In this document: piece after piece, positions 24,037 through 35,325 of the stretch
How positions within the stretch are numbered: position 1 is the stretch's first letter
Layout: each line of letters opens with the position of its first letter
Origin: Methylococcaceae bacterium
Lineage (GTDB): Bacteria > Pseudomonadota > Gammaproteobacteria > Methylococcales > Methylomonadaceae
Direction: 5' to 3'
Assembly (NCBI GenBank): GCA_030693065.1
Contig: JAUYBL010000003.1
Span: 38,208 to 102,207, forward strand
DNA: 64,000 nucleotides
Notes under the pieces: generated by a model
Database searches by the model: none
What the model was told of the DNA's origin: nothing
The model's input: only the letters and a program-made list of their open reading frames with translations
Position numbers and translations under genes: made by a program

Positions 24037-27000
24037 ATGACAACCTCAAATCACTCCTCAGCTAATTTTAATCCGTCCAAGCTCTTCATCCTGCGGCCGG
24101 TAGCAACATCGTTACTGATGGTCGCGATGTTGCTGGTCGGCATACTGGCTTACCGGCTGTTGCCGGTATCGGCATTGCCGCAGGTCGACTACCCCACCAT
24201 ACAGGTAGTAACTTTGTATCCTGGCGCCAGTCCGGAAGTAATGACCTCGGTAATCACCGCACCATTGGAACGCCAGTTCGGTCAAATGCCGGGGCTTACA
24301 CAGATGTCCTCGACGAGTTCGGGCGGCGCGTCGGTCATCACTCTGCAATTTAATCTCAATCTTGACTTAGATATTGCCGAACAAACCGTGCAGGCAGCGA
24401 TCAATGCCGCCAGCAATTTTTTGCCCAACGATTTACCGCAAGCGCCGATTTACAGCAAAGTAAACCCGGCCGATACGCCCATTATGACCTTGGCAATCAC
24501 CTCGGATGGCTTGCCGTTATTTAAAGTTGAAGACTTGGTCGACACCCGGCTAGCGCAAAAAATTGCCCAATTGCCCGGTATCGGCATGGTCAGTATCAGC
24601 GGCGGTCAGCGTCCGGCAGTACGCATTCAGGCTAATCACAAAGCCTTGGCAGCATACGGCGTTAGTCTGGAAGATATTCGCATCGCGATTGCCGCAGCCA
24701 ATGTTAATCAACCCAAAGGCATGTTCAATGGGCCAATGCGCTCGGCGATTATCGACAGTAATGATCAATTGCGCTCGGCAGACGAATATCGCGACCTGTT
24801 AGTTGCTTACCGCAATGGCGCACCGGTGCGTTTGTCTGAAGTCGCGCAAGTGATAGATGGCGCCGAAAACACCCGCTTAGCGGCATGGGCCAACGACAAA
24901 GCCGCTGTCATCCTTAATATTCAACGTCAGCCCGGTGCCAACGTTATCGAAGTGGTTGATAGCATCAAAGCCTTGCTGCCTCAGCTACAAGCGGCCTTGC
25001 CGGTCAGTGTGGAAGTTAAACCGTTAACAGATCGCACCGTCACCATTCGCGCTTCTGTTCATGACGTTCAGTTCGAGTTACTACTGGCGATTGCATTGGT
25101 AGTCATGGTGATTTTTCTATTCTTGCGCAATGTTCCCGCCACCATTATTCCTGGGGTTGCGGTGCCGCTGTCATTAGTCGGCACTTTTGCGGTGATGTAT
25201 CTGGCCGATTTTAGTATCAACAACTTAACGCTGATGGCGCTGACCATTGCTACCGGTTTTGTGGTCGACGATGCGATTGTGGTGATTGAAAATATCTCCC
25301 GCTATATCGAGCGCGGCGAAACCCCATTAAAAGCGGCACTCAAAGGCTCCGAACAAATCGGCTTTACCATTATCTCACTGACTTTTTCCCTGGTTGCCGT
25401 GTTGATTCCGCTATTGTTTATGGGTGATGTGGTCGGTCGATTGTTCCGGGAATTTGCCATCACGCTGGCAGTAGCAATTTTAATTTCAGCCATCGTCTCA
25501 CTGACCTTGACGCCGATGATGTGCGCCAAACTGCTCCGCCCGGAAACCGCGCATAGCGAAGCAAATGAACTTGGCGATGGTTGGTTTGATCGACTGATCA
25601 AAGCTTACGGTCGCACCCTGGAATGGGTGCTGCAACGACAAGTATTAACAATGACGGTATTTTTTATCACCGTCGCCTTAACCGTGGCCTTGTATGTGTT
25701 TATCCCCAAAGGCTTTTTCCCGATCCAAGATACCGGCATTATTCAGGGCATTTCCGAAGCACCGCAAAGCGCGTCATTTGCGGCAATGGGCGAGTATCAA
25801 CAAGCCCTTGGCAAAGTCATTCTTGAAGATCCGGCGGTTGAAAGTCTGTCGTCATTTATTGGCGTCGACGGCATCAACACCACGCCCAACAGTGGCCGCT
25901 TTTTAATCAATCTAAAACCTAAGGAAGAACGCGGCGTTAGTGCCACCGAAGTCATTGCCCGGCTACGACCCAAGCTGTCGGGGATGAGCGGCGTGACCTT
26001 ATATTTGCAACCGGTGCAAGATCTGACCATGGAAAACCGGGTCAGCCGCACGCAGTATCAATTTACCCTGGAAACCCCGGATATTGATGAACTTAACAGC
26101 TGGACCCATCGTCTGGTGGACAAGTTAGCCGGTCAGCCCGAATTTAGCGACGTTGCCAGCGACGTGCAGGATCAAGGCAAGCAAGTGTATGTCAACATCG
26201 ACCGCAGCACTGCCAGCCGTCTAGGTATTACCACGGCGGCAGTTGATAACACGCTGTACAGCGCTTACGGACAGCGCTTGGTATCGACTATTTTTACTCA
26301 GGCCAATCAATACCGCGTGGTGCTTGAAGTTGATCCCAACGCGCAAAATTCGCCGGAAACGCTCAAAGAACTACGCATTCCCTCCAGCAACGGCACCCAA
26401 GTGCCGTTATCGGCGATTGCTGAAATCTCCGAGCGGCCCACAGCGCTATCGATTAATCATTTGGACCAGTTCCCGGTTGCGACACTGTCATTTAACTTAG
26501 CCGCAGGCAAGTCATTGGGCGATGCAGTTAAAGCCATCGACCGAGCCAAGCAAGACATCGGCTTACCCCTGAGTATCCGCACCAGCTATCAAGGCGCCGC
26601 GCTGGCTTTTAAAGCGTCACTGGACAACACCTTGTGGTTGATTCTGGCGGCAATTGTCACTGTTTATATCGTGCTGGGCGTGCTGTATGAGAGTTACATC
26701 CATCCGGTCACCATTCTGTCGACGCTGCCTTCCGCTGGCGTTGGCGCCTTGCTGGCGTTGATAATCTCGAGCGGCGATTTGGACATCATCGGCATTATCG
26801 GCATCATTTTGTTGATCGGTATTGTTAAAAAGAACGCCATTATGATGATCGACTTTGCGCTGGAAGCTGAGCGTAAGCAGGGTCTGCCGCCTGATGAGGC
26901 GATTTTTCAAGCATGTTTATTGCGGTTTAGGCCGATTCTGATGACCACAATGGCGGCATTATTGGGAGCGTTGCCCTTGATGCTGGGCAATGGTGTTGGC

Positions 27001-27177
27001 TCGGAATTGCGTCATCCACTAGGCATCACCATGGTCGGCGGTTTAATACTTAGCCAGCTTTTGACCCTTTACACCACGCCGGTGATTTACTTGTGGATGG
27101 ACAGTTTGGCGCAACGCGTAAATAAATGGTTGAATTTGAACCCGCCCGAAGTTTCTGAAAACGACCAGGAGGCGTAA
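24037..27177 (+). CDS. RND efflux pump subunit 1 (MdtB-like)
   Basis: A 1046-residue inner-membrane proton/drug antiporter of the AcrB/MdtB family. The paired Asp of the proton relay is present ([10 protein letters not shown], Asp411/Asp412), as is the helix-10 Lys ([18 protein letters not shown]). Length and twelve-helix pattern are normal. It begins 6 bp after the adaptor stop and its stop overlaps the next pump's ATG (TAATG), so the genes are coupled. It is clearly less like the next two pumps than they are like each other, which fits an MdtB-type partner to MdtC-type subunits. Confidence 0.93.
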   Translation: MTTSNHSSANFNPSKLFILRPVATSLLMVAMLLVGILAYRLLPVSALPQVDYPTIQVVTLYPGASPEVMTSVITAPLERQFGQMPGLTQMSSTSSGGASVITLQFNLNLDLDIAEQTVQAAINAASNFLPNDLPQAPIYSKVNPADTPIMTLAITSDGLPLFKVEDLVDTRLAQKIAQLPGIGMVSISGGQRPAVRIQANHKALAAYGVSLEDIRIAIAAANVNQPKGMFNGPMRSAIIDSNDQLRSADEYRDLLVAYRNGAPVRLSEVAQVIDGAENTRLAAWANDKAAVILNIQRQPGANVIEVVDSIKALLPQLQAALPVSVEVKPLTDRTVTIRASVHDVQFELLLAIALVVMVIFLFLRNVPATIIPGVAVPLSLVGTFAVMYLADFSINNLTLMALTIATGFVVDDAIVVIENISRYIERGETPLKAALKGSEQIGFTIISLTFSLVAVLIPLLFMGDVVGRLFREFAITLAVAILISAIVSLTLTPMMCAKLLRPETAHSEANELGDGWFDRLIKAYGRTLEWVLQRQVLTMTVFFITVALTVALYVFIPKGFFPIQDTGIIQGISEAPQSASFAAMGEYQQALGKVILEDPAVESLSSFIGVDGINTTPNSGRFLINLKPKEERGVSATEVIARLRPKLSGMSGVTLYLQPVQDLTMENRVSRTQYQFTLETPDIDELNSWTHRLVDKLAGQPEFSDVASDVQDQGKQVYVNIDRSTASRLGITTAAVDNTLYSAYGQRLVSTIFTQANQYRVVLEVDPNAQNSPETLKELRIPSSNGTQVPLSAIAEISERPTALSINHLDQFPVATLSFNLAAGKSLGDAVKAIDRAKQDIGLPLSIRTSYQGAALAFKASLDNTLWLILAAIVTVYIVLGVLYESYIHPVTILSTLPSAGVGALLALIISSGDLDIIGIIGIILLIGIVKKNAIMMIDFALEAERKQGLPPDEAIFQACLLRFRPILMTTMAALLGALPLMLGNGVGSELRHPLGITMVGGLILSQLLTLYTTPVIYLWMDSLAQRVNKWLNLNPPEVSENDQEA

Positions 27178-30100
27178 TGAATTTGTCAGCGTTGTTTATT
27201 TACCGACCGGTTGCTACCACGCTGCTAACGATTGCTATCGCCTTGGTAGGGACGCTGGCGTTCTTGAATTTGCCGGTCGCGTCATTACCTGAAGTCGATT
27301 TTCCAACCATCAGCGTACAAGCCCAAGTGCCCGGCGCCAGTGCTGAAACCATGGCTGCCACAGTCGCTACCCCGTTGGAACGAACCTTGGGACGTATCGC
27401 TGGCGTCACAGAAATGACCTCGGACAGTTCGCTTGGTAATACTCGAATCACCCTGCAATTTGATCTAAATCGCGACTTTAATGGCGCCGGGCGAGACATT
27501 CAGGCGGCAATCAATGCCGCCAGCAGCCAGTTGCCCAGCAACATGCCCAATCGTCCGAGTTATCGCCGCTACAATCCGGCTGATACGCCGATCATGGCCT
27601 TGTCGCTAACCTCCGATACGCTTAGCAGTGGGCAACTGTTCGATGTCGCATCGACAGTATTGTCGCAGAAACTGGCACAAGTGCCCGGCATCGGCCAGGT
27701 AGAAATCAGTGGCGCGGCACTGCCCGCTGTGCGGGTGGAATTGAACCCCAACGCGTTGAATAAATATGGCGTCGGTCTTGAGGATGTCAGAAACACTATC
27801 ACGCAAACCAATATCACACGCCCGAAAGGCGTGATGGAACATGGCGAGCAACGCTGGCAAATACAGGCGAACGATCAAGCACCCAAAGCAAAAGAATATG
27901 AGTCGCTGATTGTCAGTTATCGCAACGGCGCACCGGTCCGCATCGCCGATCTGGGTACAGTAATCGACTCGGTAGAAGATTTACGCAACATCGGCGTAAA
28001 AAACGGCAAACCCGCTGTACTGTTGATGCTGAAAAAACAACCTACCGCGAATGTGGTCGAAGCTGTCGACCAAGTCCAAGCAATGATTCCACAGTTGCGC
28101 GCCATCATCCCCAGCGCTGTCAATCTGGAAGTGGTTTCTGACCGGTCACTGACCATCAGAACGTCACTGAAAGAAGTTGAGCGCAGTTTATTTATCGCTA
28201 TTGGCTTGGTGATTCTGGTGGTGCTGCTGTTCTTACGCAATGCACGTTCGACCTTGATCCCAGTTATTGTCGTGCCGGTTTCCCTGCTCGGGTCGTGCGC
28301 GGTAATGTATTTATGCGGTTATAGCTTGAACAACCTGTCCTTAATGGCCTTAACTATTGCCACCGGCTTTGTGGTTGATGATGCCATCGTGGTACTGGAA
28401 AACGCGCAACGGCATATCGAAAAAGGCGTCTCCCCTTTTCAAGCTGCCTTGTTGGCAGTTAAAGAAGTCGGTTTTACGGTGTTGGCGATGAGCCTGTCTT
28501 TAATCGCGGTGTTTTTACCGATTTTATTAATGGGCGGTATCGTCGGCCGCTTGTTCAGAGAATTTGCAGTCACGCTCTCGGCAGCGGTGCTGGTCTCTTT
28601 GCTGATCTCCTTAGTGGTTACGCCTATGTTATGTGCGCGACTGCTAACAAAAGAAACGCCCAAGCACGGCCGCTTGTATTTAGGCGTAGGTCGAGCCTTC
28701 GATAAAATTCAAGCGGGATACGAGCACGCATTGCATTGGGCATTACGCCACAGTCGCATCATGATCATGATATTGCTGGGCACGGTCATGCTGAATGTTT
28801 ATCTGTACTCGATCATCAATAAAGGTTTTTTTCCAACTCAGGACGGCGGGCGTTTACTTGGCCGGGTTGAAGCCGACCAAGGCACGTCTTTTTATGCCAT
28901 GCAGAAGAAGCTTTTTGAATTTGCCAATGTTGTTCAAAGCGACCCGGCGGTCACTAATGTAATGGGCTTTATCGGTAGCCAGCAGACCAATAGCGCAGAA
29001 ATGTTTGTGGATCTTAAGCCGCATGAAGAGCGCGATTCCGTCGACACCATCATGGCCAGGTTTCGAAAAATAAATCGCATTCCCGGTGCCACTATGCGCA
29101 TGTTCCCGGCTCAGGAGCTGCGTATCGGCGGACGACCCTCATCAAGCCTGTTCGACTACAGCCTGCAATCCGACGACCTTGATTTGCTGCGGGAATGGAC
29201 TCCGAAAGTGCTTGCCGCAATGTCAAAATTGCCGGAATTAAAAGACGTCAACACGCGTCAGCAAGATAAGGGACAACAGATCGGCTTGGTAGTTAATCGG
29301 GATATGGCATCCCGTTACGGCGTCACTCAAGCGATGATCGATGCCAGCCTTTATGATGCCTTTGGCCAGCGTCAGGTATCGGTAATTTATAACCCGCTCA
29401 ATCAGTACCGAGTGGTGATGGAACTAGCGCCTGAATATTGGCAAAGCCCGGAAGCTTTAAAGCAAGTCTATATCAGCGTACCTGCGCAACGCTTACCTAG
29501 TGGTGAAGCCGCCGGTGCCCGCCAGATACCGCTATCGACGTTAGCCAGTTTTGCACCCACCTCGACGCCGCTTAGAGTTGATCACCAAGGGCAATTTGCC
29601 GCCACGACAATTTCTTTTAATCTTAAACCTGGTATTTCGCTGTCCACTGCCACAGAAGTTATTAAAGACACTATGCGTGAGATTGGTGTACCGAATGCAA
29701 TCCAGGGCAGTTTTCAAGGGTCGGCCAAAGCCTTTGAAGACTCGCTCCGCACCCAGCCTTTACTGATACTTGCTGCCTTGCTAAGTATTTATATTGTCTT
29801 GGGCGTTTTATACGAGAGCTTAATTCATCCGCTGACAATTTTATCTACCCTGCCCTCGGCTGGCGTTGGTGCGCTGTTGGCATTAATGGCGTGCGGCACC
29901 GAATTCAGCTTGATTGCGTTAATTGGCGTGATTTTATTGATCGGGGTCGTTAAAAAGAACGCCATTATGATGGTCGACTTTGCGTTATGGGCTGAACGCG
30001 AGCAAGGTCTGGATTCCCGCGAGGCGATATTCCAGGCCTGTGTATTGCGTTTTAGGCCCATCATGATGACCACATTCGCGGCGCTGTTTGGCGCTCTGCC

Positions 30101-30311
30101 ACTGGCAATCGGTACCGGTTACGGCGCGGAATTACGCCAACCACTGGGGATTTCCATCGTCGGCGGGTTGATTTTTAGTCTGGCCTTGACGTTATTTACC
30201 ACCCCGGTTGTTTATCTGTATCTGGATCGTTTCCGGCTATGGCTTAATGCGCGCTGGTTAAATCGCCGCGCTTCCCGATTAACCAACTCGGCTGAGTCAT
30301 TGAGACTGTAA
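27177..30311 (+). CDS. RND efflux pump subunit 2 (MdtC-like)
   Basis: A 1044-residue RND transporter with the proton-relay pair Asp401/Asp402 ([15 protein letters not shown]) and helix-10 Lys ([18 protein letters not shown]). The first 400 residues align without gaps to the following pump (84 of the first 100 identical by eye), so the two arose by tandem duplication. In MdtABC-type systems MdtB and MdtC assemble as a heterotrimer; a third subunit here is unusual. The next gene starts 1 bp after its stop. Confidence 0.93.
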   Translation: MNLSALFIYRPVATTLLTIAIALVGTLAFLNLPVASLPEVDFPTISVQAQVPGASAETMAATVATPLERTLGRIAGVTEMTSDSSLGNTRITLQFDLNRDFNGAGRDIQAAINAASSQLPSNMPNRPSYRRYNPADTPIMALSLTSDTLSSGQLFDVASTVLSQKLAQVPGIGQVEISGAALPAVRVELNPNALNKYGVGLEDVRNTITQTNITRPKGVMEHGEQRWQIQANDQAPKAKEYESLIVSYRNGAPVRIADLGTVIDSVEDLRNIGVKNGKPAVLLMLKKQPTANVVEAVDQVQAMIPQLRAIIPSAVNLEVVSDRSLTIRTSLKEVERSLFIAIGLVILVVLLFLRNARSTLIPVIVVPVSLLGSCAVMYLCGYSLNNLSLMALTIATGFVVDDAIVVLENAQRHIEKGVSPFQAALLAVKEVGFTVLAMSLSLIAVFLPILLMGGIVGRLFREFAVTLSAAVLVSLLISLVVTPMLCARLLTKETPKHGRLYLGVGRAFDKIQAGYEHALHWALRHSRIMIMILLGTVMLNVYLYSIINKGFFPTQDGGRLLGRVEADQGTSFYAMQKKLFEFANVVQSDPAVTNVMGFIGSQQTNSAEMFVDLKPHEERDSVDTIMARFRKINRIPGATMRMFPAQELRIGGRPSSSLFDYSLQSDDLDLLREWTPKVLAAMSKLPELKDVNTRQQDKGQQIGLVVNRDMASRYGVTQAMIDASLYDAFGQRQVSVIYNPLNQYRVVMELAPEYWQSPEALKQVYISVPAQRLPSGEAAGARQIPLSTLASFAPTSTPLRVDHQGQFAATTISFNLKPGISLSTATEVIKDTMREIGVPNAIQGSFQGSAKAFEDSLRTQPLLILAALLSIYIVLGVLYESLIHPLTILSTLPSAGVGALLALMACGTEFSLIALIGVILLIGVVKKNAIMMVDFALWAEREQGLDSREAIFQACVLRFRPIMMTTFAALFGALPLAIGTGYGAELRQPLGISIVGGLIFSLALTLFTTPVVYLYLDRFRLWLNARWLNRRASRLTNSAESLRL

Positions 30312-30312
30312 G

Positions 30313-33300
30313 ATGAATTTGTCGGCATTATTCATTAATCGACCAGTCGCCACCACACTGTTGACGATTGCAGTTGCCTTAATCGGCATATCGGCATTTT
30401 TAAATTTGCCGGTGGGTTCATTGCCGCAAGTGGATTATCCGACCATTGCAGTGCAAGCCCAAATGCCGGGCGCCAGCGCTGAAACTATGGCGGCCACAGT
30501 TGCAACGCCGTTGGAGCGGGCGTTGGGACGGATCGCCGGATTAACGGAAATGACTTCAAATAGTTTGCTGGGGTCGACGCGCATCACCCTGCAATTTGAC
30601 CTTGATCGCGACATTAACGGCGCGGCTCGTGACGTGCAGGCGGCTATCAATGCAGCTTCCAGCATGTTGCCAACCGGCATGCCTAACCGTCCAAGTTACC
30701 GGCGGGATAATCCGGCGGACTCGCCGATTCTAATCCTGGCGCTGACCTCTGACACGCTCAGCCGTGGGCAAATGTACGATGTCGCGTCAACCATTTTGGC
30801 GCAGAAAATCTCCCAAATCCCCGGCATAGGCCAAGTGCAGATTGGCGGTGCGGCCTTACCGGCAGTACGTGTTGAACTGAATCCCAATGCTTTAAGTAAA
30901 TATGGCATTGGTTTGGAAGATGTGCGCAATACCATTACCCAAACCAACACCTATCGTCCTAAAGGCATCATAGAAAACGGCAATCAACGCTGGCAAATTC
31001 AGGCCAATGATCAAGCCCGTAAAGCCGAAGATTACTTACCGTTAATAGTTAATTACCGCAACGGCGCGCCGGTGCGAATCGCTGATTTAGGCCAGGTGAC
31101 AGATTCCGTCGAAGATCTGTTCAACACCGGGCTTAAAAACGGTAAACCCTCAGTGTTGCTGATACTCAGAAAGCAACCGATTGCCAATGTCATGGAAACT
31201 GTGGATCAAGTCAAAGCCATGTTGCCGCAATTGCGTGCCACGATACCCAATACCATCGACTTATCGGTAGCGGTTGATCGATCATTAAGCATCAGGGCTT
31301 CAATCAACGAAGTCGAACTCAGTTTATTTATTGCCATCGGTTTGGTCATGCTGGTGGTGTTGCTATTTTTGCGCAATGTTCGTTCGACACTGGTACCGAT
31401 TATTGTCGTGCCGGTATCTTTGCTTGGCGCCTGTGCGGTTATTTATTTGTGCGGTTACAGTCTGAACAATCTGTCGTTAATGGCATTAACTATCTCGACC
31501 GGCTTTGTGGTTGACGATGCCATTGTGGTGCTGGAAAACACCAGCCGCCATATCGAAAAAGGCGTACCGCCGTTTAAAGCCGCATTATTGGGAGCCAAGG
31601 AAGTCGGCTTTACGGTATTGGCGATGAGCGTGTCGCTGGTTGCCGTGTTTCTACCGATTTTACTGATGGGCGGGGTTGTCGGCCGCTTGTTTAGAGAGTT
31701 TGCGGTAACGCTGTCAGCGGCAGTGATAGTGTCGCTATTAGTTTCGCTCACCGTTACCCCGATGCTGTGCGCACGCTGGCTGGGTAAGGAAACGCCTAAG
31801 CACGGCAAGTTATATTTGGGCATTGGCCGGGCATTCAATCGCATACAAGGGTATTACGAACGCTCGCTAGATTGGGCATTGCGTCATAGCCGCATCATGC
31901 TGCTGATATTGCTGAGCACCATCGGTCTTAACATTTATTTGTATACGATCATTGATAAAGGCTTCTTCCCTAGCCAGGACGGCGGACGTTTATTGGGCGG
32001 AATTCAAACCGATCAAAACACTTCGTTTGGATCACTGCAGAAAAAACTATTTGAGTTTACCGATATTGTGCAAAACGCCCCAGCGGTCAGTACCGTCGTG
32101 GCTTTTGCCAGCAGCACCAACTCCAATTTATTTGTCACACTCAAGCCGCATAATGAGCGAGGCCCTATCGATGAGGTAATGGATAACTTACGCAACAAGC
32201 TGAATCGAGTTCCCGGTGCCAACCTGTTCATGTTCCCGGCGCAAGAGCTGCGTATTGGTGGCCGCCCGTCGAACGGCTCATTCGACTATGCGCTGCAATC
32301 TGATGATCTTGATTTGCTCCGGGAATGGACACCCAAGGTCGTAGCGGCTTTATCGAAACTGCCTGAACTCGCTGACGTCAACAGTAATCAGCAAGATAAA
32401 GGCGAGCAAATTGGTCTGATCGTCAACCGGGAGTTGGCCTCGCGCTATGGCATCACCCAAGCGATGATTGATACCACGCTCAATAATGCTTTCACTCAGC
32501 GGCAAGTGTCGGTCATCTATAACCCGCTCAATCAGTATCGCGTCGTGATGGGGCTGGCCCCTGAATATTGGCAAAGTCCGGAAGCCTTAAAGCAGATTTA
32601 TATCAATGTACCGGCCAAACGTCTACCAACCGGTGAACAGGCCGAAGCGCGGCAGGTGCCGTTATCGGCGCTGGCCAGCTTTGGCCCGACTAACGCACCG
32701 CTAAGCGTTAATCACCAAGGTCAATTTGCCGCAACCACTATATCGTTTAACCTCAAACCCGGTATTTCCTTATCCGAGGCAACCCGTTTAATCGAAAATG
32801 CCATGCGCGATAACGGCGTGCCGATTTCGATTCATGGCACTTTTGAAGGTTCCGCAAAAGCTTTTCAAGAATCGCTGCGCAACCAGCCTTTGTTGATATT
32901 GGCCGCCTTGCTGAGCATCTATGTTGTGCTGGGCGTGCTTTATGAGAGCTATATTCACCCGCTGACCATTTTATCTACCCTGCCCTCGGCTGGGGTCGGC
33001 GCGTTGTTGGCATTGATGCTGTGCCGTACTGAATTCACCATCATCGCGATGATTGGCGTCATCCTGCTGATCGGCATTGTTAAAAAAAATGCCATCATGA
33101 TGATCGATTTTGCCCTGCAAGCCGAACGCGAGCGGGGACTGGATTCCCGTGAGGCGATTTATCAAGCCTGTGTGCAGCGTTTCCGGCCCATTATGATGAC
33201 CTCGCTGGCAGCGTTATTCGGTGCATTGCCGTTAGCGTTGGGCACCGGCTACGGTGCAGAGTTACGCCATCCGCTGGGCATTGCCATTGTCGGCGGCCTT

Positions 33301-33426
33301 ATTTTCAGTCAACTGCTGACGTTGTACACCACGCCAGTTGTTTATCTTTACCTGGATCGTTTCCGGCTATGGTTTCATGGCCGTTTCTTTAACCGTACTG
33401 CTTCCAAAGCAGAAAAACCCGCTTAG
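30313..33426 (+). CDS. RND efflux pump subunit 3 (MdtC-like, tandem paralog)
   Basis: A 1037-residue RND transporter, the tandem duplicate of the preceding gene. Asp401/Asp402 ([15 protein letters not shown]) and the Lys pair in [18 protein letters not shown] are intact, so it should be functional. Compared with subunit 2 it is a few residues shorter in the porter region (EFTDIVQNAPAVSTVVAFASSTNSN) and differs most at substrate-facing segments, which suggests divergence in specificity. The outer-membrane factor gene begins 15 bp later. Confidence 0.93.
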   Translation: MNLSALFINRPVATTLLTIAVALIGISAFLNLPVGSLPQVDYPTIAVQAQMPGASAETMAATVATPLERALGRIAGLTEMTSNSLLGSTRITLQFDLDRDINGAARDVQAAINAASSMLPTGMPNRPSYRRDNPADSPILILALTSDTLSRGQMYDVASTILAQKISQIPGIGQVQIGGAALPAVRVELNPNALSKYGIGLEDVRNTITQTNTYRPKGIIENGNQRWQIQANDQARKAEDYLPLIVNYRNGAPVRIADLGQVTDSVEDLFNTGLKNGKPSVLLILRKQPIANVMETVDQVKAMLPQLRATIPNTIDLSVAVDRSLSIRASINEVELSLFIAIGLVMLVVLLFLRNVRSTLVPIIVVPVSLLGACAVIYLCGYSLNNLSLMALTISTGFVVDDAIVVLENTSRHIEKGVPPFKAALLGAKEVGFTVLAMSVSLVAVFLPILLMGGVVGRLFREFAVTLSAAVIVSLLVSLTVTPMLCARWLGKETPKHGKLYLGIGRAFNRIQGYYERSLDWALRHSRIMLLILLSTIGLNIYLYTIIDKGFFPSQDGGRLLGGIQTDQNTSFGSLQKKLFEFTDIVQNAPAVSTVVAFASSTNSNLFVTLKPHNERGPIDEVMDNLRNKLNRVPGANLFMFPAQELRIGGRPSNGSFDYALQSDDLDLLREWTPKVVAALSKLPELADVNSNQQDKGEQIGLIVNRELASRYGITQAMIDTTLNNAFTQRQVSVIYNPLNQYRVVMGLAPEYWQSPEALKQIYINVPAKRLPTGEQAEARQVPLSALASFGPTNAPLSVNHQGQFAATTISFNLKPGISLSEATRLIENAMRDNGVPISIHGTFEGSAKAFQESLRNQPLLILAALLSIYVVLGVLYESYIHPLTILSTLPSAGVGALLALMLCRTEFTIIAMIGVILLIGIVKKNAIMMIDFALQAERERGLDSREAIYQACVQRFRPIMMTSLAALFGALPLALGTGYGAELRHPLGIAIVGGLIFSQLLTLYTTPVVYLYLDRFRLWFHGRFFNRTASKAEKPA

Positions 33427-33441
33427 AACTGCCGAGATTTT

Positions 33442-34992
33442 ATGAGTTTTCGCATTGCCAAACCCTTGATTTATTCACTACTTACTACTCAACTAGCCGG
33501 TTGCATGGTGGGTCCAGATTATGTTCGCCCAGAAGCCACGGTTCCTACTGAATTCAAGGAAGTCAAAGGCTGGAAACAAGCCCAACCCCGCGACAATGTC
33601 TTGTCGGGTAAATGGTGGGAAATTTTTGACGATGCCAAGCTTAATGAACTTGAAGAACAAGTTGCATCCGCCAACCAGTCGATAATCCAGGCTGAAGCCC
33701 AGTTCAGGCAGGCGGAGCATTTGGTGCTGACGGCAGAGGCGGCATTATTGCCTTCTGCCACGCTTAACGGCTCAGCGCAACGGTTTGTCGCACCCAGTGG
33801 CGGTAACTTCTCCCCGGTTGGCGGAGTCAGGAATACTTTTACTAACTCGGCGTCCGCAAACTGGCAGCTGGATTTGTGGGGGGGCGTTCGTCGGCAAATA
33901 GAAGCCAACGTCGATAACGCGCAAGCCAGTGCCGCCACTATGCAGGCGTTAATCCTGTCCAGTCAGTCGACACTGGCATTAAATTATTTCCAGCTGAAAA
34001 TATTGGACGAGCAAAAGAAGCTTCTGGATGAAACCGTTGCCGCTTTCAGTAGAACCTTGGAAATAACCCAAAACCGCTACGCTGCAGGCATTGTCGCTAA
34101 AAGTGATGTGGTACAGGCCGAAACCCAACTTGAATCAACCCGTGCCCTGTCCATTAATCTTGGTGTACAGCGAGCTAATTTTGAGCATGCGATTGCCGTG
34201 TTGATTGGTAAAGCGCCTGGGCAATTAACCTTGCCCTCTTCCGAACTAACCACGAAATTGCCGTCTATTCCGCTCACTATGCCTTCTGAATTGTTGGAAA
34301 GACGCCCGGACATTGCCGTAGCCGAACGACAAGCCGCCGCCGCCAATGCCTCTATCGGCGTAGCCAAAGCCGCTTACTTTCCAACCGTAAACCTAAATGC
34401 CAGTGAGGGTTTCCAAAGTGGTTTGCTGGAAACACTCTATACCTCGGCGCGTAATTATTGGACCTTGGGCCCGGCCTCTGCCGCACTGGTCATCTTTGAT
34501 GGCGGCGCGAAAAACGCTCAGTACAAACAGAGAATAGATGCGTTCGATGCCAGTGTCGCCAATTACCGGCAAACAGTGTTAACAGCCTTCCAGCAAGTAG
34601 AAGACAACCTGTCAGCATTACGAATTTTGGAAGAAGAAGCAGAGGTTCGCAATAAAGCCGTGGCATCTGCCAATCAGGCGTTGGCACTGACCATTAATCA
34701 GTATAAGGCCGGCACTGTCAGCTTTATAAATGTGATGACAGCGCAGACCGTTGCGCTAACGAACAGGGTAAGTTCAGTGCAACTGCAAGGTTCGCGTCTA
34801 GCCGCCTCAGTTCAGCTGATAACAGCCCTGGGCGGAGGCTGGGATCTTAATCAGGTACCGAACTCCGAGCAGATAGGCGGGGAAATCAAGTGGACGGATT
34901 ATGTAAATATTCCGGGTGTAGACCAGGGTAAAAGCGAAAATAGCGCGAGTACATCGCTAAATGATCTTCTCCAATTCCACATTGTGCCGTAG
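33442..34992 (+). CDS. RND efflux outer-membrane factor (NodT/OprM family lipoprotein)
   Basis: A 516-residue TolC-like channel. The signal peptide ends in the lipobox LAGC (Cys21), so the protein is lipid-anchored. Two OEP repeats are visible, each with long helices and the motifs NYFQLKILDEQ/ENRYAAG-like (QNRYAAGIVAKSDVVQAETQL) and LLERRPDIAVAERQAAAANASIGVAKAAYFP. An extra C-terminal extension of about 40 residues (KWTDYVNIPGVDQG onward) is longer than usual. It completes a tripartite pump. No terminator was found after it. Confidence 0.92.
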   Translation: MSFRIAKPLIYSLLTTQLAGCMVGPDYVRPEATVPTEFKEVKGWKQAQPRDNVLSGKWWEIFDDAKLNELEEQVASANQSIIQAEAQFRQAEHLVLTAEAALLPSATLNGSAQRFVAPSGGNFSPVGGVRNTFTNSASANWQLDLWGGVRRQIEANVDNAQASAATMQALILSSQSTLALNYFQLKILDEQKKLLDETVAAFSRTLEITQNRYAAGIVAKSDVVQAETQLESTRALSINLGVQRANFEHAIAVLIGKAPGQLTLPSSELTTKLPSIPLTMPSELLERRPDIAVAERQAAAANASIGVAKAAYFPTVNLNASEGFQSGLLETLYTSARNYWTLGPASAALVIFDGGAKNAQYKQRIDAFDASVANYRQTVLTAFQQVEDNLSALRILEEEAEVRNKAVASANQALALTINQYKAGTVSFINVMTAQTVALTNRVSSVQLQGSRLAASVQLITALGGGWDLNQVPNSEQIGGEIKWTDYVNIPGVDQGKSENSASTSLNDLLQFHIVP

Positions 34993-35075
34993 CCTGTAGA
35001 GCTTATAGTTTAGGCATCTACAACGCAGAATAAGCCAAGCCGCTTTTGCCTACAGATGTGAGTAGTGGATTAAAT

Positions 35076-35276
35076 TTATAACTTGGTATGAACATCGATG
35101 CCAAATTTCACCTTGTGAATCAGCAATCCGATGATGGTACGTGCATCAAAGAAGATTGTTCTTCTGTCCAAATGTTTAATCCAGGCGCGTAGATTCAAGC
35201 TTTCACGATCTATTTTCTGGGTATTACGCTTGTCAATTTCATGTTTTTCAGGGGCTAAGTGACATTCGCAGGCACT
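35076..35276 (-). pseudogene. IS1-family transposase C-terminal remnant
   Basis: Read on the minus strand, the segment encodes CHLAPEKHEIDKRNTQK, IDRESLNLRAWIKHLDRRT and a short tail, matching the C-terminus of IS1 InsB-type transposases (..[20 protein letters not shown]..). It is closed by an in-frame stop upstream, and no catalytic DDE part or inverted repeats are seen. It is the only content of the 34993-35325 gap and marks an old insertion between the efflux operon and the lipoprotein gene. Confidence 0.7.
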
Positions 35277-35325
35277 CTAATCATCGGTGCATAAATAATT
35301 GCGGCTAAATTGGTAAGCGATACGT

